Part shown: positions 20,888-29,072 of the stretch, piece by piece
How the letters are laid out: each line of letters opens with the position of its first letter
Position numbering within the stretch: the stretch's first letter is position 1
Assembly: GCA_022824395.1 (NCBI GenBank)
Contig: JAJDZX010000092.1
Coordinates: 34,845 to 98,844 of the forward strand
DNA from: Alphaproteobacteria bacterium
Lineage (GTDB): Bacteria > Pseudomonadota > Alphaproteobacteria > TMED109
Length of the DNA stretch: 64,000 nucleotides
Reading direction: 5' to 3'
Program-made: the position numbers and the translations under genes
Notes under the pieces: generated by a model
Told to the model about the DNA's origin: nothing
The model's database searches: none
The model's input: only the letters and a program-made list of their open reading frames with translations

Positions 20888-21673
20888 TCAAACCAGCGCC
20901 GTTTCCGCGGTTCCCAGTACGCCGAAATCGGCGACGACACGGTTTCCCGGCTCGATAGCGCTCGGTTGGCCGCACACCCCGGTCGTGACGATGTCGCCTG
21001 CATCCAGCGGCGTTCCCTGCTGCGCGTGGTTGTTGGCGATCCAGGCGAGGGCGGTCCGCGGGTCGCCGAGCGCATCGGCGCCGGTTCCGCTGGTGACTTC
21101 CACGCCGTCGACGATCAAGCGCACCGGATGGGCGGCAAAGTCCGTTGACCGCAGGTCGGGCGAGGCCGCTGGACCGAGGATGAACTGGCTGGCACAGGCG
21201 TTGTCTGCAATCAGTTGCGGGCCGCCAGCTCGCGTGAAGTCAAGATATCGGGAATCGGGGATTTCAATGGCCGGGTGGACGTCTGCCACTGCGGCGAAGG
21301 CCTCCGCTTCCGTGTAAGGGGTCGCGCGGGCCGGGAGTGCCCGGCCGAGAACGAACGCGAATTCCGCCTCGGCGACTCCCATTCGGTTCAGGCCGAGGTG
21401 AACTCTGCCCGGGCTGTCGTGGACACGGCTCTTGAGGAGACGCCCGGCGATGGGACCGCCCACGTTGATGTGACGCTGGCCGGCACGGCTCGTCGCCGCA
21501 ATCTTCCAGCCGACGACCGCGTCGCCGGAATGTCGGACAAAGGCCTGCTGAACCTTGTAACCGGCTTCCGGCGTCGCCGGTTGACACCTTTCGGGCAACC
21601 CGTCGATCACGGAGCCTTCATCCCAGCACCGGTGGATGATTCGCCCGGCTTCACGGGCCCGGCTCGCGTTCAT
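20888..21673 (-). CDS. 2-keto-4-pentenoate hydratase / fumarylacetoacetate hydrolase-fold enzyme
   Basis: The protein of about 261 residues has the MhpD/XylJ layout: GYKVQQAFV, VVGWKIAATSRAGQ, then the metal-binding AEAEFAFVLGRAL with the acidic triad (E-x-E and a later ...IEIPDSRY), and a final DAGDIVTTGVCG. Enzymes of this group hydrate 2-hydroxypentadienoate-type intermediates of aromatic meta-cleavage or decarboxylate oxalocrotonate. No other aromatic-degradation gene is near, so the true substrate is open. The ATG at 21673 is preferred to a TTG two codons upstream. Confidence 0.8.
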   Translation of the reverse strand: MNASRAREAGRIIHRCWDEGSVIDGLPERCQPATPEAGYKVQQAFVRHSGDAVVGWKIAATSRAGQRHINVGGPIAGRLLKSRVHDSPGRVHLGLNRMGVAEAEFAFVLGRALPARATPYTEAEAFAAVADVHPAIEIPDSRYLDFTRAGGPQLIADNACASQFILGPAASPDLRSTDFAAHPVRLIVDGVEVTSGTGADALGDPRTALAWIANNHAQQGTPLDAGDIVTTGVCGQPSAIEPGNRVVADFGVLGTAETALV

Positions 21674-21819
21674 GGCCAAGGCTCTCTCAGGCTGCTCAGA
21701 CGGGTGGACGGCCGGTGACGGCCCGCCAGCACCGACCTCCAGCGGGCCGGGGGCGTGTGCCGGCTCCGACGACGGCGCCCGTCAGCGCGCCGGCGGATCT
21801 GGCGTGAAGCTGGCAGATC

Positions 21820-22470
21820 TCACTGCGGACAGCGGGCTGCCAAGGTAGCCAGCGGAGCGGCCTGCTCGGCGGTCAGCGATACCACCGCGCTCAGGGCGAA
21901 TTCCGGGGAATCGAGGTCAACCCCGACGGAATGCCCGGCGTTAAAGGCGCGAAGTAGCCTGTCGGGCGCGAGCACCGCCGAATCGAATTGCGTCTCGTAC
22001 ACCGTGTCGCGGGAGAAACCGTGCCCGGATCGAATGACGGTGGCGGCGGTCTCGACGAAGCCGCCGGTGCCGAGATCGGTCACCCGTAGCGTGCCGCCCG
22101 TGCGCACGAAGGGCGGCGGTTCGAGATTGAGGAAGTCCGCCAGGAAGTTGGCCGGCGATTCGACCGAGACTGCAGCCTTTGCTTCCACCGGCAGGCGGAA
22201 ATGCCAGGCGTCGACCTTGAGGAGCCTGCCCGGGTGCAGGGGCGCGACTTCATGGCAGTCGTACTTGAGCACTAGGCGGGTGGAAACCCGAAAGACTTGG
22301 TCCGGCGTGGTCACGCGGGTCGATGTCGCGGTGATGCTCAGGTGATGCTCGCGCCCGTCGAAGTCCGTCCAATAACGCACCATCGGATCGACGATGTTCT
22401 CGGCCGTGGCCGTGGCGGCGGGTAGCACGCCCAGCAGGAGCACCAACATCAAGCGAGAGGGATGAAACAT
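21820..22470 (-). CDS. Secreted protein of unknown function
   Basis: The 216-residue frame has a clear signal peptide (MFHPSRLMLVLLLGVLPAATATA, cleaved near residue 23). The mature part is rich in beta-branched residues with two cysteines (DCHEVAP, and ARCPQ at the extreme C-terminus) that could form a disulfide. No family was recognised. It is monocistronic, with AAGGGGG before the ATG. Periplasmic location is inferred from the signal peptide only. Confidence 0.65.
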   Translation of the reverse strand: MFHPSRLMLVLLLGVLPAATATAENIVDPMVRYWTDFDGREHHLSITATSTRVTTPDQVFRVSTRLVLKYDCHEVAPLHPGRLLKVDAWHFRLPVEAKAAVSVESPANFLADFLNLEPPPFVRTGGTLRVTDLGTGGFVETAATVIRSGHGFSRDTVYETQFDSAVLAPDRLLRAFNAGHSVGVDLDSPEFALSAVVSLTAEQAAPLATLAARCPQ

Positions 22471-22751
22471 CTTTTACGCCCCCTTCAGGCTTACCAGTCA
22501 TATTAGAGTAGCAGGCCACCTGCTGAACATGGCAGGCCAAGCACTCCTGCCATGGGGTATCCCGGCCTCAAGCGGCGCCCGCCGTCGCTATCGTTGCACC
22601 GTTTACAGGCGGGCGATATCGCATACCCAATCGACATAAGAGCATAGCTAATCAACATATAGGGCCGATTCATCTATTGGCTGCCAACGCTCGGGGACCA
22701 CACCGACCAATTTGATCCTGCCGTCACGCCCGCCAGCGGAGCCATTGGTTC
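22471..22751. other. Intergenic, locally AT-richer, no gene recognised
   Basis: The stretch around 22600-22690 (for example CATAAGAGCATAGC and AATCAACATATAGGG) is noticeably poorer in GC than the surroundings. No reading frame with a ribosome-binding site was found. It should contain the promoter of the secreted-protein gene on the minus strand. Confidence 0.4.
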
Positions 22752-23336
22752 CTACTCGATGAGTTCCGCGAGCGCATCAGCGTCAAACTGTCCTGCTACT
22801 TTCGATCCATTGACGAAGAAAGTTGGCGTCGAATCCACGTCCATGCGGTCTTGACCATCCATGCGGGTCCTGAGGATGCGATTCAGGCGGGCCCGGTTCG
22901 TATCGGTGTCGGCGAAGCAGGCATCGACCTCATCGGCACTGATACCAAATTGCAGGAACATGTTCTTGAGGACGTCCTTCGGTGCCTCGGCCGCCGCCCA
23001 CCGGCTCTGGTGAGCGAACAGCTGCTCAAGGACGGGAAAGAAATGCTCGTCGGGCTGGCAGTGGGCAAGCATGGACCCGGTCAGCGCCGGTCGGTCCAGC
23101 GGGAAGTCTCGGAATACGAGACGCACTTGGCCCGTGTCGATAAAGCGGGCCTTGATTTCAGGGAGCACTTCGTTGTGGAAGGCGGCGCAGTGCGGGCACG
23201 AGAGCGAGGCGTACTCGATGATTTCGTGCGGTGCGTCGGCGTCACCGAGAACCTTCTGCAGCAGGGACTCGCCGGAGTCCTCGGCAGCGGCAGGCAAGAC
23301 CAAGAGCATCGTTGCCAGAGCGGTAAGCAGACGCAT
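22752..23336 (-). CDS. DsbA-family periplasmic thiol oxidoreductase
   Basis: The 194-residue exported thioredoxin-fold protein has a signal peptide at about residues 1-19. The active site SCPHC is at residues 46-50 (Cys47, Cys50), and the cis-Pro loop is in DSTPTFFVNGSKVAG near the C-terminus. The order EYASLSCPHCAAFH...RLVFRDFPLD is that of the single-domain DsbA/Com1-type oxidoreductases common in alphaproteobacteria. It probably oxidises or isomerises disulfides in exported proteins, possibly including the cysteine-rich exported proteins encoded elsewhere in this window (inference). Confidence 0.88.
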   Translation of the reverse strand: MRLLTALATMLLVLPAAAEDSGESLLQKVLGDADAPHEIIEYASLSCPHCAAFHNEVLPEIKARFIDTGQVRLVFRDFPLDRPALTGSMLAHCQPDEHFFPVLEQLFAHQSRWAAAEAPKDVLKNMFLQFGISADEVDACFADTDTNRARLNRILRTRMDGQDRMDVDSTPTFFVNGSKVAGQFDADALAELIE

Positions 23337-23550
23337 GAGAAAGCTACTCCCTGAATTTCAGCAGACAATATATGGTCGGCGAACGGCCTTGGGCAACGCC
23401 GGAAAACTTTGGCGACGGCGGTTCGTGCCACACCGTCGGCACCGTAAGGTCATCAAGCGTGTAGGGGCTGGTTGAGCGTGCTGGCAACGGGCTGCGTCAC
23501 GGGGGAGTCAGCAGCGGACCAGGCTGGCCGCGGAGCCGGCCGGCAGTTGA

Positions 23551-24312
23551 CTAGGCCGTCACCAGCTCGGCCACGAGAACTTCCGCCAGGTGGTTTGCCC
23601 AGTCCCGTGCCGCTTTCTCGTCTTCCAAAAGGTCCTGGCGGATTTCGATGAGGAGATTTGGAAGCCCCCGTACCTCGCCGTGGGCTTCTGCCGTGTAGCC
23701 GAACTCCGGTGTCTGGGCGTAAGGCACATTGTCACCGATATTGAGGGCGGTGAGGCGGCTGAGACCGGCACGGATCCGATCAGCGAACTGCTTTTGCCTG
23801 CCTCCCCAGAGGATTGACGCATGCCATGGCCGTGACATTCCATCGCCAGCCAAAAGCGCGGGCGTGAAGCTGTGGATGCACAGGAGGGCACTGCAGCGTG
23901 CCCCCATTTGGTCGAGCGTGGCATCGATAGCATCGTGATAAGGCCGGAAACAACGCGCGATACGATCGGATCGCTCATCCCCATCCAGTCCGACATTGCC
24001 GGGAATGATCGTGCCGTCGCTGGTATCCAGGATCGATGCGTCCGAGTCCGGCGATCGATTGGGGTCAATGACGAGACGTGAATAGCCTGCCAGCAGGGCG
24101 GGTGCGTCCAGGCGCGCAGCGAGTTCCAGTGTGACAGCCCGTGCGCCCGGGTCCCAGGCAATGTGCCGGTCGAGCTCGCGGGCATCCAGGCCCAGATCGC
24201 TCAACTCCTCCGGTACGGTGTTCACCGCATGGTCGCACACGAGGAGAGCCGGGAATCGGCCACGGGGATTGATGTGCTCGAACGGCCGGAAGCCGTTGTA
24301 GTGCTGGGTCAC
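23551..24312 (-). CDS. N-formylglutamate amidohydrolase family protein
   Basis: The 253-residue protein starts at GTG 24312, overlapping the STAS gene stop by 4 bases (GTGA). Family features are ALLVCDHAVNTVPEEL at the start, HIAWDPGARAVTLELAARLD, a NRSPDSD segment and HSFTPALL. The family hydrolyses N-formyl-L-glutamate in histidine degradation, but many members, including this short type, act on unknown amides. No hut genes are nearby. Its tight coupling to an anti-sigma/antagonist pair is unusual and may indicate a regulatory link. Confidence 0.82.
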   Translation of the reverse strand: MTQHYNGFRPFEHINPRGRFPALLVCDHAVNTVPEELSDLGLDARELDRHIAWDPGARAVTLELAARLDAPALLAGYSRLVIDPNRSPDSDASILDTSDGTIIPGNVGLDGDERSDRIARCFRPYHDAIDATLDQMGARCSALLCIHSFTPALLAGDGMSRPWHASILWGGRQKQFADRIRAGLSRLTALNIGDNVPYAQTPEFGYTAEAHGEVRGLPNLLIEIRQDLLEDEKAARDWANHLAEVLVAELVTA

Positions 24313-24647
24313 GCGCAGTTCAGCGCCTCGGCAAGGCTGGCGTAGAGGGGGAGAGGGCCGACCGGCCCCCGGAGTTCCGCGATGGGGCCTTCCAACGCCG
24401 GGCGCAGGCCGGCGACCTTGAACAGACCGCCGCGGGACTCCAGCCGGCGAGCCACAGCGAGGAGGACTCTCCGGGCCGGTGACGCGAGGCAGGAGACGGC
24501 CGAGCAATCGAGGACGATGTGATTCTCTCCGCTGTCAATTTGTCGCATGAGTTGTTCCGAGAATTCCGACACTCTCGTACCTTCGATACGGCCGGCGAGG
24601 GAAAACACGAGAAATTTCCCAGACCTGGCCTCCGTGAAGAAAGGCAC
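24309..24647 (-). CDS. STAS-domain protein (anti-sigma factor antagonist type)
   Basis: The 112-residue protein is a single STAS domain. The strand-helix IVLDCSAVSCLASPARRVLL (residues 44-63) corresponds to the region that holds the regulatory Ser in RsbV/SpoIIAA; here Ser56 is in place, but the usual S-A-G-L is S-P-A-R-R. It lies 16 bases after an RsbW-like ATPase gene. In the classical partner switch, an unphosphorylated antagonist pulls the kinase off its target. The target is not encoded in the immediate neighbourhood. Confidence 0.8.
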   Translation of the reverse strand: MPFFTEARSGKFLVFSLAGRIEGTRVSEFSEQLMRQIDSGENHIVLDCSAVSCLASPARRVLLAVARRLESRGGLFKVAGLRPALEGPIAELRGPVGPLPLYASLAEALNCA

Positions 24648-24663
24648 GGGGCTCGTGGATCAG

Positions 24664-25083
24664 CTATTCAACCGGGCTGACCAGCCGAATCCGGTTCTTG
24701 CCACCCACATGCTCGTGACTGGATTGATCCGAGAACGAACGGATCAGGTGAATGCCGAGACCGCCGATTGGGCGTTCACTGACATTGGAGCCGAGATCGG
24801 GCGCTGGCGTTTCGGTGAAAGGGTCAAAAGGGGCGGCGTTGTCTTCAAACAGCATCTCAACCTGTCTGCCGTCGCAATTGATGGACAGCGATATCTCCGG
24901 CTCCCGTCCGCCGAAATCTCCGTGATTCACGCTATTGGTAACCAATTCCTGGATCACGAGGTTGACCTTGAAGGCACTTGCCATGGGAATATCGGCCGCG
25001 TCACAAAACTCTTCGATCCTGGTGGTCACATCACTGAGCGCGCTGATTTGAACCGGGATGTCGAGTTTCAGTGACTGCCCCAT
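24664..25083 (-). CDS. RsbW-like anti-sigma / serine kinase (HATPase_c)
   Basis: The protein of about 139 residues has the GHKL ATPase fold. The N box is VIQELVTNSVNHG, the G1-like acidic box is FEDNAAPFDP, and the Gly-rich lid is RPIGGLGIHLIRSF. This is the SpoIIAB/RsbW size class, which binds a sigma or other partner and phosphorylates a STAS antagonist. The ATG at 25083 has GGAG upstream and is preferred over a TTG four codons earlier. It is the first gene of a three-gene unit with the STAS protein and the amidohydrolase. Confidence 0.85.
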   Translation of the reverse strand: MGQSLKLDIPVQISALSDVTTRIEEFCDAADIPMASAFKVNLVIQELVTNSVNHGDFGGREPEISLSINCDGRQVEMLFEDNAAPFDPFTETPAPDLGSNVSERPIGGLGIHLIRSFSDQSSHEHVGGKNRIRLVSPVE

Positions 25084-25214
25084 GTGAAACTCCAAGTCAT
25101 TGCTACCGAGTAGACTGATTAAGGGCGCCAGTGAGTAGGTCAGCCAGGAGGTTGTCGTTTCCCGTTGCGCATGTGCCGCGATTATAGCAGATTTCGCCTG
25201 TTTTGGGGAGGTTC

Positions 25215-25631
25215 ATGGCCATTCTTGAGCGAGATCTGCTGGGCCGCTGGGACTTGGTGGACACCTATTTGGAAGCGCCGGACGGAGCGCGCACGCCGTT
25301 GCTCGGAGATAGTCCTCGCGGTTTGATTCACTACGGATCCGACCGCACGGTGATAGCAATGCTGGCCGGCTCCGACCGGTCGCTCCCGGAGGATCCGGTG
25401 CCGGATGCGGCGGCCGCGCAGGCGTGGTCCGGCTTCTTCGCCTATTACGGTTCGTGGGTCCTCTCCGGCTCCAGAGTGCGACACACTATCCATCTGTCCC
25501 ACGACCCGAGGCTGAACGGCTCGACCCTGGAACGCGACATCATGTGGGAGGACGGGCTGCTGACATTCAGCGGCCCGCACCCTTACGGCGGGCCGGGGCA
25601 CCGTGTCATCATTGTTTGGAAGCGTCCCTAG
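25215..25631 (+). CDS. Lipocalin-like domain protein
   Basis: The 138-residue protein starts with ERDLLGRWDLVDTYLEAPDG and ends with GHRVIIVWKRP, with RGLIHYGSDRTVIAML in between. This is the pattern of the small lipocalin-like (PF13924-type) proteins, which form an eight-stranded barrel and have no assigned activity. The ATG at 25215 is preceded by GGGGAGG at 5 bases, preferred over a TTG at 25203. It overlaps the 3' end of the convergent HAD gene by four bases. Confidence 0.7.
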   Translation: MAILERDLLGRWDLVDTYLEAPDGARTPLLGDSPRGLIHYGSDRTVIAMLAGSDRSLPEDPVPDAAAAQAWSGFFAYYGSWVLSGSRVRHTIHLSHDPRLNGSTLERDIMWEDGLLTFSGPHPYGGPGHRVIIVWKRP

Positions 25632-26344
25632 GCGCGGGCAAGTTCCGCCTTGTGCTGTGCTGCGAGCGAGGCCAGATCGGGAAACACGAAAGTCACGTCG
25701 GGCTGCTCGGTTACTGGCTTGGTCGCACCATCCCGCCCCTGCTGACGGTCGATCCACGCGGTGGAAAGGCCGGCCGCCCGAGCCGGCACCTGATCGTGGT
25801 ACAGGCTCTGCGCCACGTGCAGAAGTTCCGTCTTCCGGATGCCGAAATCCTGCTCGCAGTGCGCGACCAGATAGTGAAAGTTCCGCGGATCAGGTTTGTA
25901 GCTGCGGATGTCCTCGGCCGTATAGACAGCATCGAACCGGATCTCGAGGGCACGGGCGCTGGATGCGAAACCCGCCCGGTCCACGTTGGAGAGGACAATC
26001 AGCCGGAAGTGTCCACCGAGATATCGGAGCGCCGCACTCGAATCCGGGAATGGGGGCCAGTCGGGGAGCGATCGGCCGAACCGCGCATCGAGGCCCGGAT
26101 CGGCATCGAGGCCGAATTCGTCTGCGATCCGCCGATGCACCCGTGCGAGCACGTCCGGGTAGCTGGCACCCGGATGCGCCTTCTGGATCGCGCCCTCATG
26201 GGTCGCAAAGGCCGAAAGTGCCGCCGCGCGATCGGCCAGCCCAAGCTGCCGCAGGGGCGCGAGGGCATTCCAGATCCCGATTTCCCAATCGATCAGGGTG
26301 CCGTAACAATCAAAGCTGAGTGCCTGAAAATCGCGCAATTGCAA
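25628..26344 (-). CDS. HAD-superfamily hydrolase, haloacid dehalogenase type II-like
   Basis: The 238-residue protein has motif I as LSFDCYGTLIDWE (nucleophile Asp in D-x-Y-G-T), motif II as IVLSNVDRAGF, motif III Lys in YKPDPRNFHYL, and the end HVAQSLYHDQVPARAAGLST. DCYGTL plus a YHD segment points to the type II 2-haloacid dehalogenase branch, although many members are phosphatases of unknown substrate. The start is TTG at 26344, or possibly TTG two codons later. Confidence 0.82.
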   Translation of the reverse strand: MQLRDFQALSFDCYGTLIDWEIGIWNALAPLRQLGLADRAAALSAFATHEGAIQKAHPGASYPDVLARVHRRIADEFGLDADPGLDARFGRSLPDWPPFPDSSAALRYLGGHFRLIVLSNVDRAGFASSARALEIRFDAVYTAEDIRSYKPDPRNFHYLVAHCEQDFGIRKTELLHVAQSLYHDQVPARAAGLSTAWIDRQQGRDGATKPVTEQPDVTFVFPDLASLAAQHKAELARA

Positions 26345-26432
26345 CGTCCGGCTCCGGGAATTCTGTCACTACACTGGCATGGTGGTGGCGCCTGCCGATA
26401 GAGGTTACCGCAAGCGCAAGCGGGAGTTGTCC

Positions 26433-27260
26433 ATGTACGAACGCCGTCGAACGAACGAAGATGTCCGGTCACGGACCTCCGAGACCGCTGGCGCCGGTTT
26501 CGCGTTTAAGCGCTTGGTTGGCCTGATGGCTGAACTTCGGGACCCGGTACGAGGGTGCCCGTGGACGCGGGCGCAAACGTTCGAGACGATCGTCCCGTAC
26601 ACGATCGAGGAGGTCTACGAGGTGGTCGACGCCATCCGGGCGGGCGACATGGAGGCATTGTGTGACGAGCTCGGCGATCTCCTGCTGCAAGTCATCTACC
26701 ATGCCCGCATGGCGGAGGAGGCCGGAGCCTTTGGGATCGCCGAAGTGATCCATGCCCTCCAGGACAAACTGGTGCGCAGGCATCCCCACGTGTTCGCCGA
26801 CGATGCCGCCGTCGATTCGGAAGCCGTCATGCGCAACTGGGAGCGCATCAAGGCTGCGGAGAAGGCGCCGGCCGCCGGCGGTACGGGTGTTCTGGAGGGT
26901 GTGCTGCGTTCGGGCCCGGCGCTGGTACGGGCGCGGAAGCTGCAGGATGCGGTGAGTCGCTCGACCCAGGAGGAAGTTGCAGCAACGGCCGAGCCGGCAG
27001 CCGAGGCACAGCGGTCACTCGAACGGCTGAAGCCGGCTGCGCCCGAGCCAGCCGCCGCGCGCCGAGCCATCGGGGATGCGATGTTCGCGCTGGTGCGCCT
27101 GTCGCGGACCAGCGGGGTCGACCCGGAAGCAGCCCTGGACGATGCCAACGCCCGGTTTCAGGAACGCGTCTCCCAGCTTGAGCAAGTGCTGCATCGCGAC
27201 CGGAAGACACTTCGGGATGCGACGCCGGAACAGTGCGAGAGTGTCTGGAGCAGCCGCTAG
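26433..27260 (+). CDS. mazG: Nucleoside triphosphate pyrophosphohydrolase MazG (degenerate C-terminal domain)
   Basis: The 275-residue protein has two MazG repeats. The N-terminal repeat is intact: GCPWTRAQTFETIVPYTIEE with the metal-binding EExxE (59-63), and ELGD (79-82). HPHVFAD and NWERIK are the standard linker. The C-terminal repeat, which in E. coli MazG carries the NTPase activity, keeps GDAMFALVRLSRTSGVDPEA but has lost the EExxE helix (replaced by Ala/Pro/Glu-rich sequence) and the Glu of ExxD (Ala212). The protein may therefore work through its N-terminal repeat or have lost activity. The ATG at 26433 has GGGAG upstream. Confidence 0.88.
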   Translation: MYERRRTNEDVRSRTSETAGAGFAFKRLVGLMAELRDPVRGCPWTRAQTFETIVPYTIEEVYEVVDAIRAGDMEALCDELGDLLLQVIYHARMAEEAGAFGIAEVIHALQDKLVRRHPHVFADDAAVDSEAVMRNWERIKAAEKAPAAGGTGVLEGVLRSGPALVRARKLQDAVSRSTQEEVAATAEPAAEAQRSLERLKPAAPEPAAARRAIGDAMFALVRLSRTSGVDPEAALDDANARFQERVSQLEQVLHRDRKTLRDATPEQCESVWSSR

Positions 27261-27564
27261 CGTGGCCCATGGTCCCGTGTAGGTTCGACTGCGGTGGCCA
27301 AGCGCACCCACGCCGTTTCCCGGCGCAACCCGATACGGCGTGCGGTTGGCACCGACCGCCATCATCGACGCTCGCTTCACTTCGGTCGGCCGCAGATACG
27401 CGGCCGGTGCCAAGATCAGTGACCGGATCCGCAGTTTCCGGCGCTGTCGCTGCCCGGACCCCCGGCGGGCAACCGCGTGGAGGAGACCCGGTGTGCGGCT
27501 CGATCGGCTTCCGACGTGACGCGACGGGGCCGCGCGGCGGCAGTCCTGTTGTCCGAATTCGCTG
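27261..27564. other. Intergenic, no gene recognised
   Basis: These 304 bases separate the convergent mazG and the dehydrogenase gene. Frames here are short and Arg/Pro-rich. No T-tract terminator or RNA gene was seen. Confidence 0.4.
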
Positions 27565-28443
27565 CTAGTCGTTTTGCAGCAGGTGAATAAGGCTGGACGT
27601 GTCCCAACGCTTGCCGCCGCGCGCCTCCACTTGCGCGTAGAGCTGGTCGATGAGTGCGGTCACGGGGAGCCTAGCGTTGTTGCGCTTCGATTCCTCCAGG
27701 CAGATGGCTAGGTCCTTTCGCATCCACTGGACGGCAAACCCGAAATCGAATTTCCCTTGCAGCATGGTGATGGCGCGGTTTTCCATCTGCCAGGACTGCG
27801 CAGCGCCCTTGGAAATGACGTCAAGCACCTGCTGGCCATCGAGCCCTGCGCGACTGGCGAAGTTCATGCCTTCGGAGAGGCCCTGCAGCAAGCCGGCAAT
27901 ACAGATCTGGTTGACCATTTTCGTGAGCTGGCCGGAGCCGGCCGGCCCCATCAGCGTGGTGGCGCGGGCGTAGCAGTCGATCAGGTCGCGCGCCCGCTTG
28001 AAGGTGTCCGGCTCGCCGCCCACCATAACCGTGAGCTGGCCGTTTTCCGCTCCTGCCTGACCCCCGGAAACCGGCGCGTCGAGAAATCCGACGCCGGCGT
28101 CGGCGCTGGCGGCAGCGAGTTCCCGGGCGATGCCAGCGGACGCCGTCGTGTGATCGACGAGCACGGAGCCTGACGCCATACCGGCCAGAGCCCCGGCCTC
28201 TCCGGTGACGACGCTTCGGAGATCGTCATCGTTGCCCACGCACACGAACACCGTGTCGGCGCCTTCGGCTGCAGCGGCGGGCGTTGGTCGCGATGTGCCG
28301 CCATGTTGCTTAGTCCAGGCATCTGCCCGCGCTTGCGTTCGGTTGTAGACCACGATCTCGTGGCCGGCTGCTGCAAGATGGCCGGCCATGGGGTAGCCCA
28401 TGACTCCAAGACCCAGGAAAGCGGTGCGTTGCGAGTTGGCCAT
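27565..28443 (-). CDS. 3-hydroxyisobutyrate dehydrogenase-family NAD(P)-dependent oxidoreductase
   Basis: The 292-residue beta-hydroxyacid dehydrogenase has a Rossmann motif in AFLGLGVMGYPMAGHLAAAG (residues 8-27), the substrate loop DAPVSGGQAGAENG, and the catalytic Lys in GQLTKMVNQI. The family covers 3-hydroxyisobutyrate, tartronate-semialdehyde, glyoxylate and related substrates; the choice cannot be made here. The ATG at 28443 has GGAGAAG upstream and starts the conserved fold, so the upstream open codons were excluded. Confidence 0.87.
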   Translation of the reverse strand: MANSQRTAFLGLGVMGYPMAGHLAAAGHEIVVYNRTQARADAWTKQHGGTSRPTPAAAAEGADTVFVCVGNDDDLRSVVTGEAGALAGMASGSVLVDHTTASAGIARELAAASADAGVGFLDAPVSGGQAGAENGQLTVMVGGEPDTFKRARDLIDCYARATTLMGPAGSGQLTKMVNQICIAGLLQGLSEGMNFASRAGLDGQQVLDVISKGAAQSWQMENRAITMLQGKFDFGFAVQWMRKDLAICLEESKRNNARLPVTALIDQLYAQVEARGGKRWDTSSLIHLLQND

Positions 28444-29072
28444 TGCCTTGGCTTCTCCGGTGATGGGAAGGCGATCCCGCACGGTCGGCGTGACAGGACA
28501 TCGAATTCGGCGTGGGTGGAATGACCGGTGGTCAGTTTCGCAGCCGCCCACCGCGTCATGACGGCCTATATACAACGGTTGGCGAACGATGCGCACGAGC
28601 CAGTCGTCCGGCCGGCGCCTTGGTGTTTCCAGCGTGGACGTTACCAATCTTGAGATCGGAGCGGAACACCGGGCCGGGGCCCGCGCTACAGCCCGGTGCA
28701 CCGCCACGGCTGGCGGCGCCATGCGTCCGGCCGGTCTTTTCGCGACGGGAAGCGGGCCCCGAGGCGGGCGATCGCGTGTTGGCGCGTGGCCACACGGCGG
28801 CCACGGCAGGACCGCAATGCCGCGGACCATTCGTGTTAGCGCCTTCAAGCCGGTGCCGGCGCTTCGGGCAAATCGCCGGGGATTGGCAAACCGTCAGCCG
28901 AATCCTTCCATGGTTCACCTCTCGGGAGTCGGAAAACCGGCGCTAGTCCGGCGGTGGTGCACAGGAGCGACAGGCCATCCCTTCCGCATGCGACGCGACC
29001 AGTGGCTGGCTATCCTGCGGGCTTCGGGCGTCAGCTGCCGACCTGCCTTCCAAGGACCCGTGAGGAAGCGCC
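28444..29072. other. Intergenic, no gene recognised
   Basis: This 629-bp divergent region lies between the dehydrogenase gene and the DUF4189 gene. Open frames on both strands are Arg/Gly/Pro-rich without motifs. Promoters for both flanking genes should lie here, but no convincing -35/-10 pair was identified. Confidence 0.4.
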
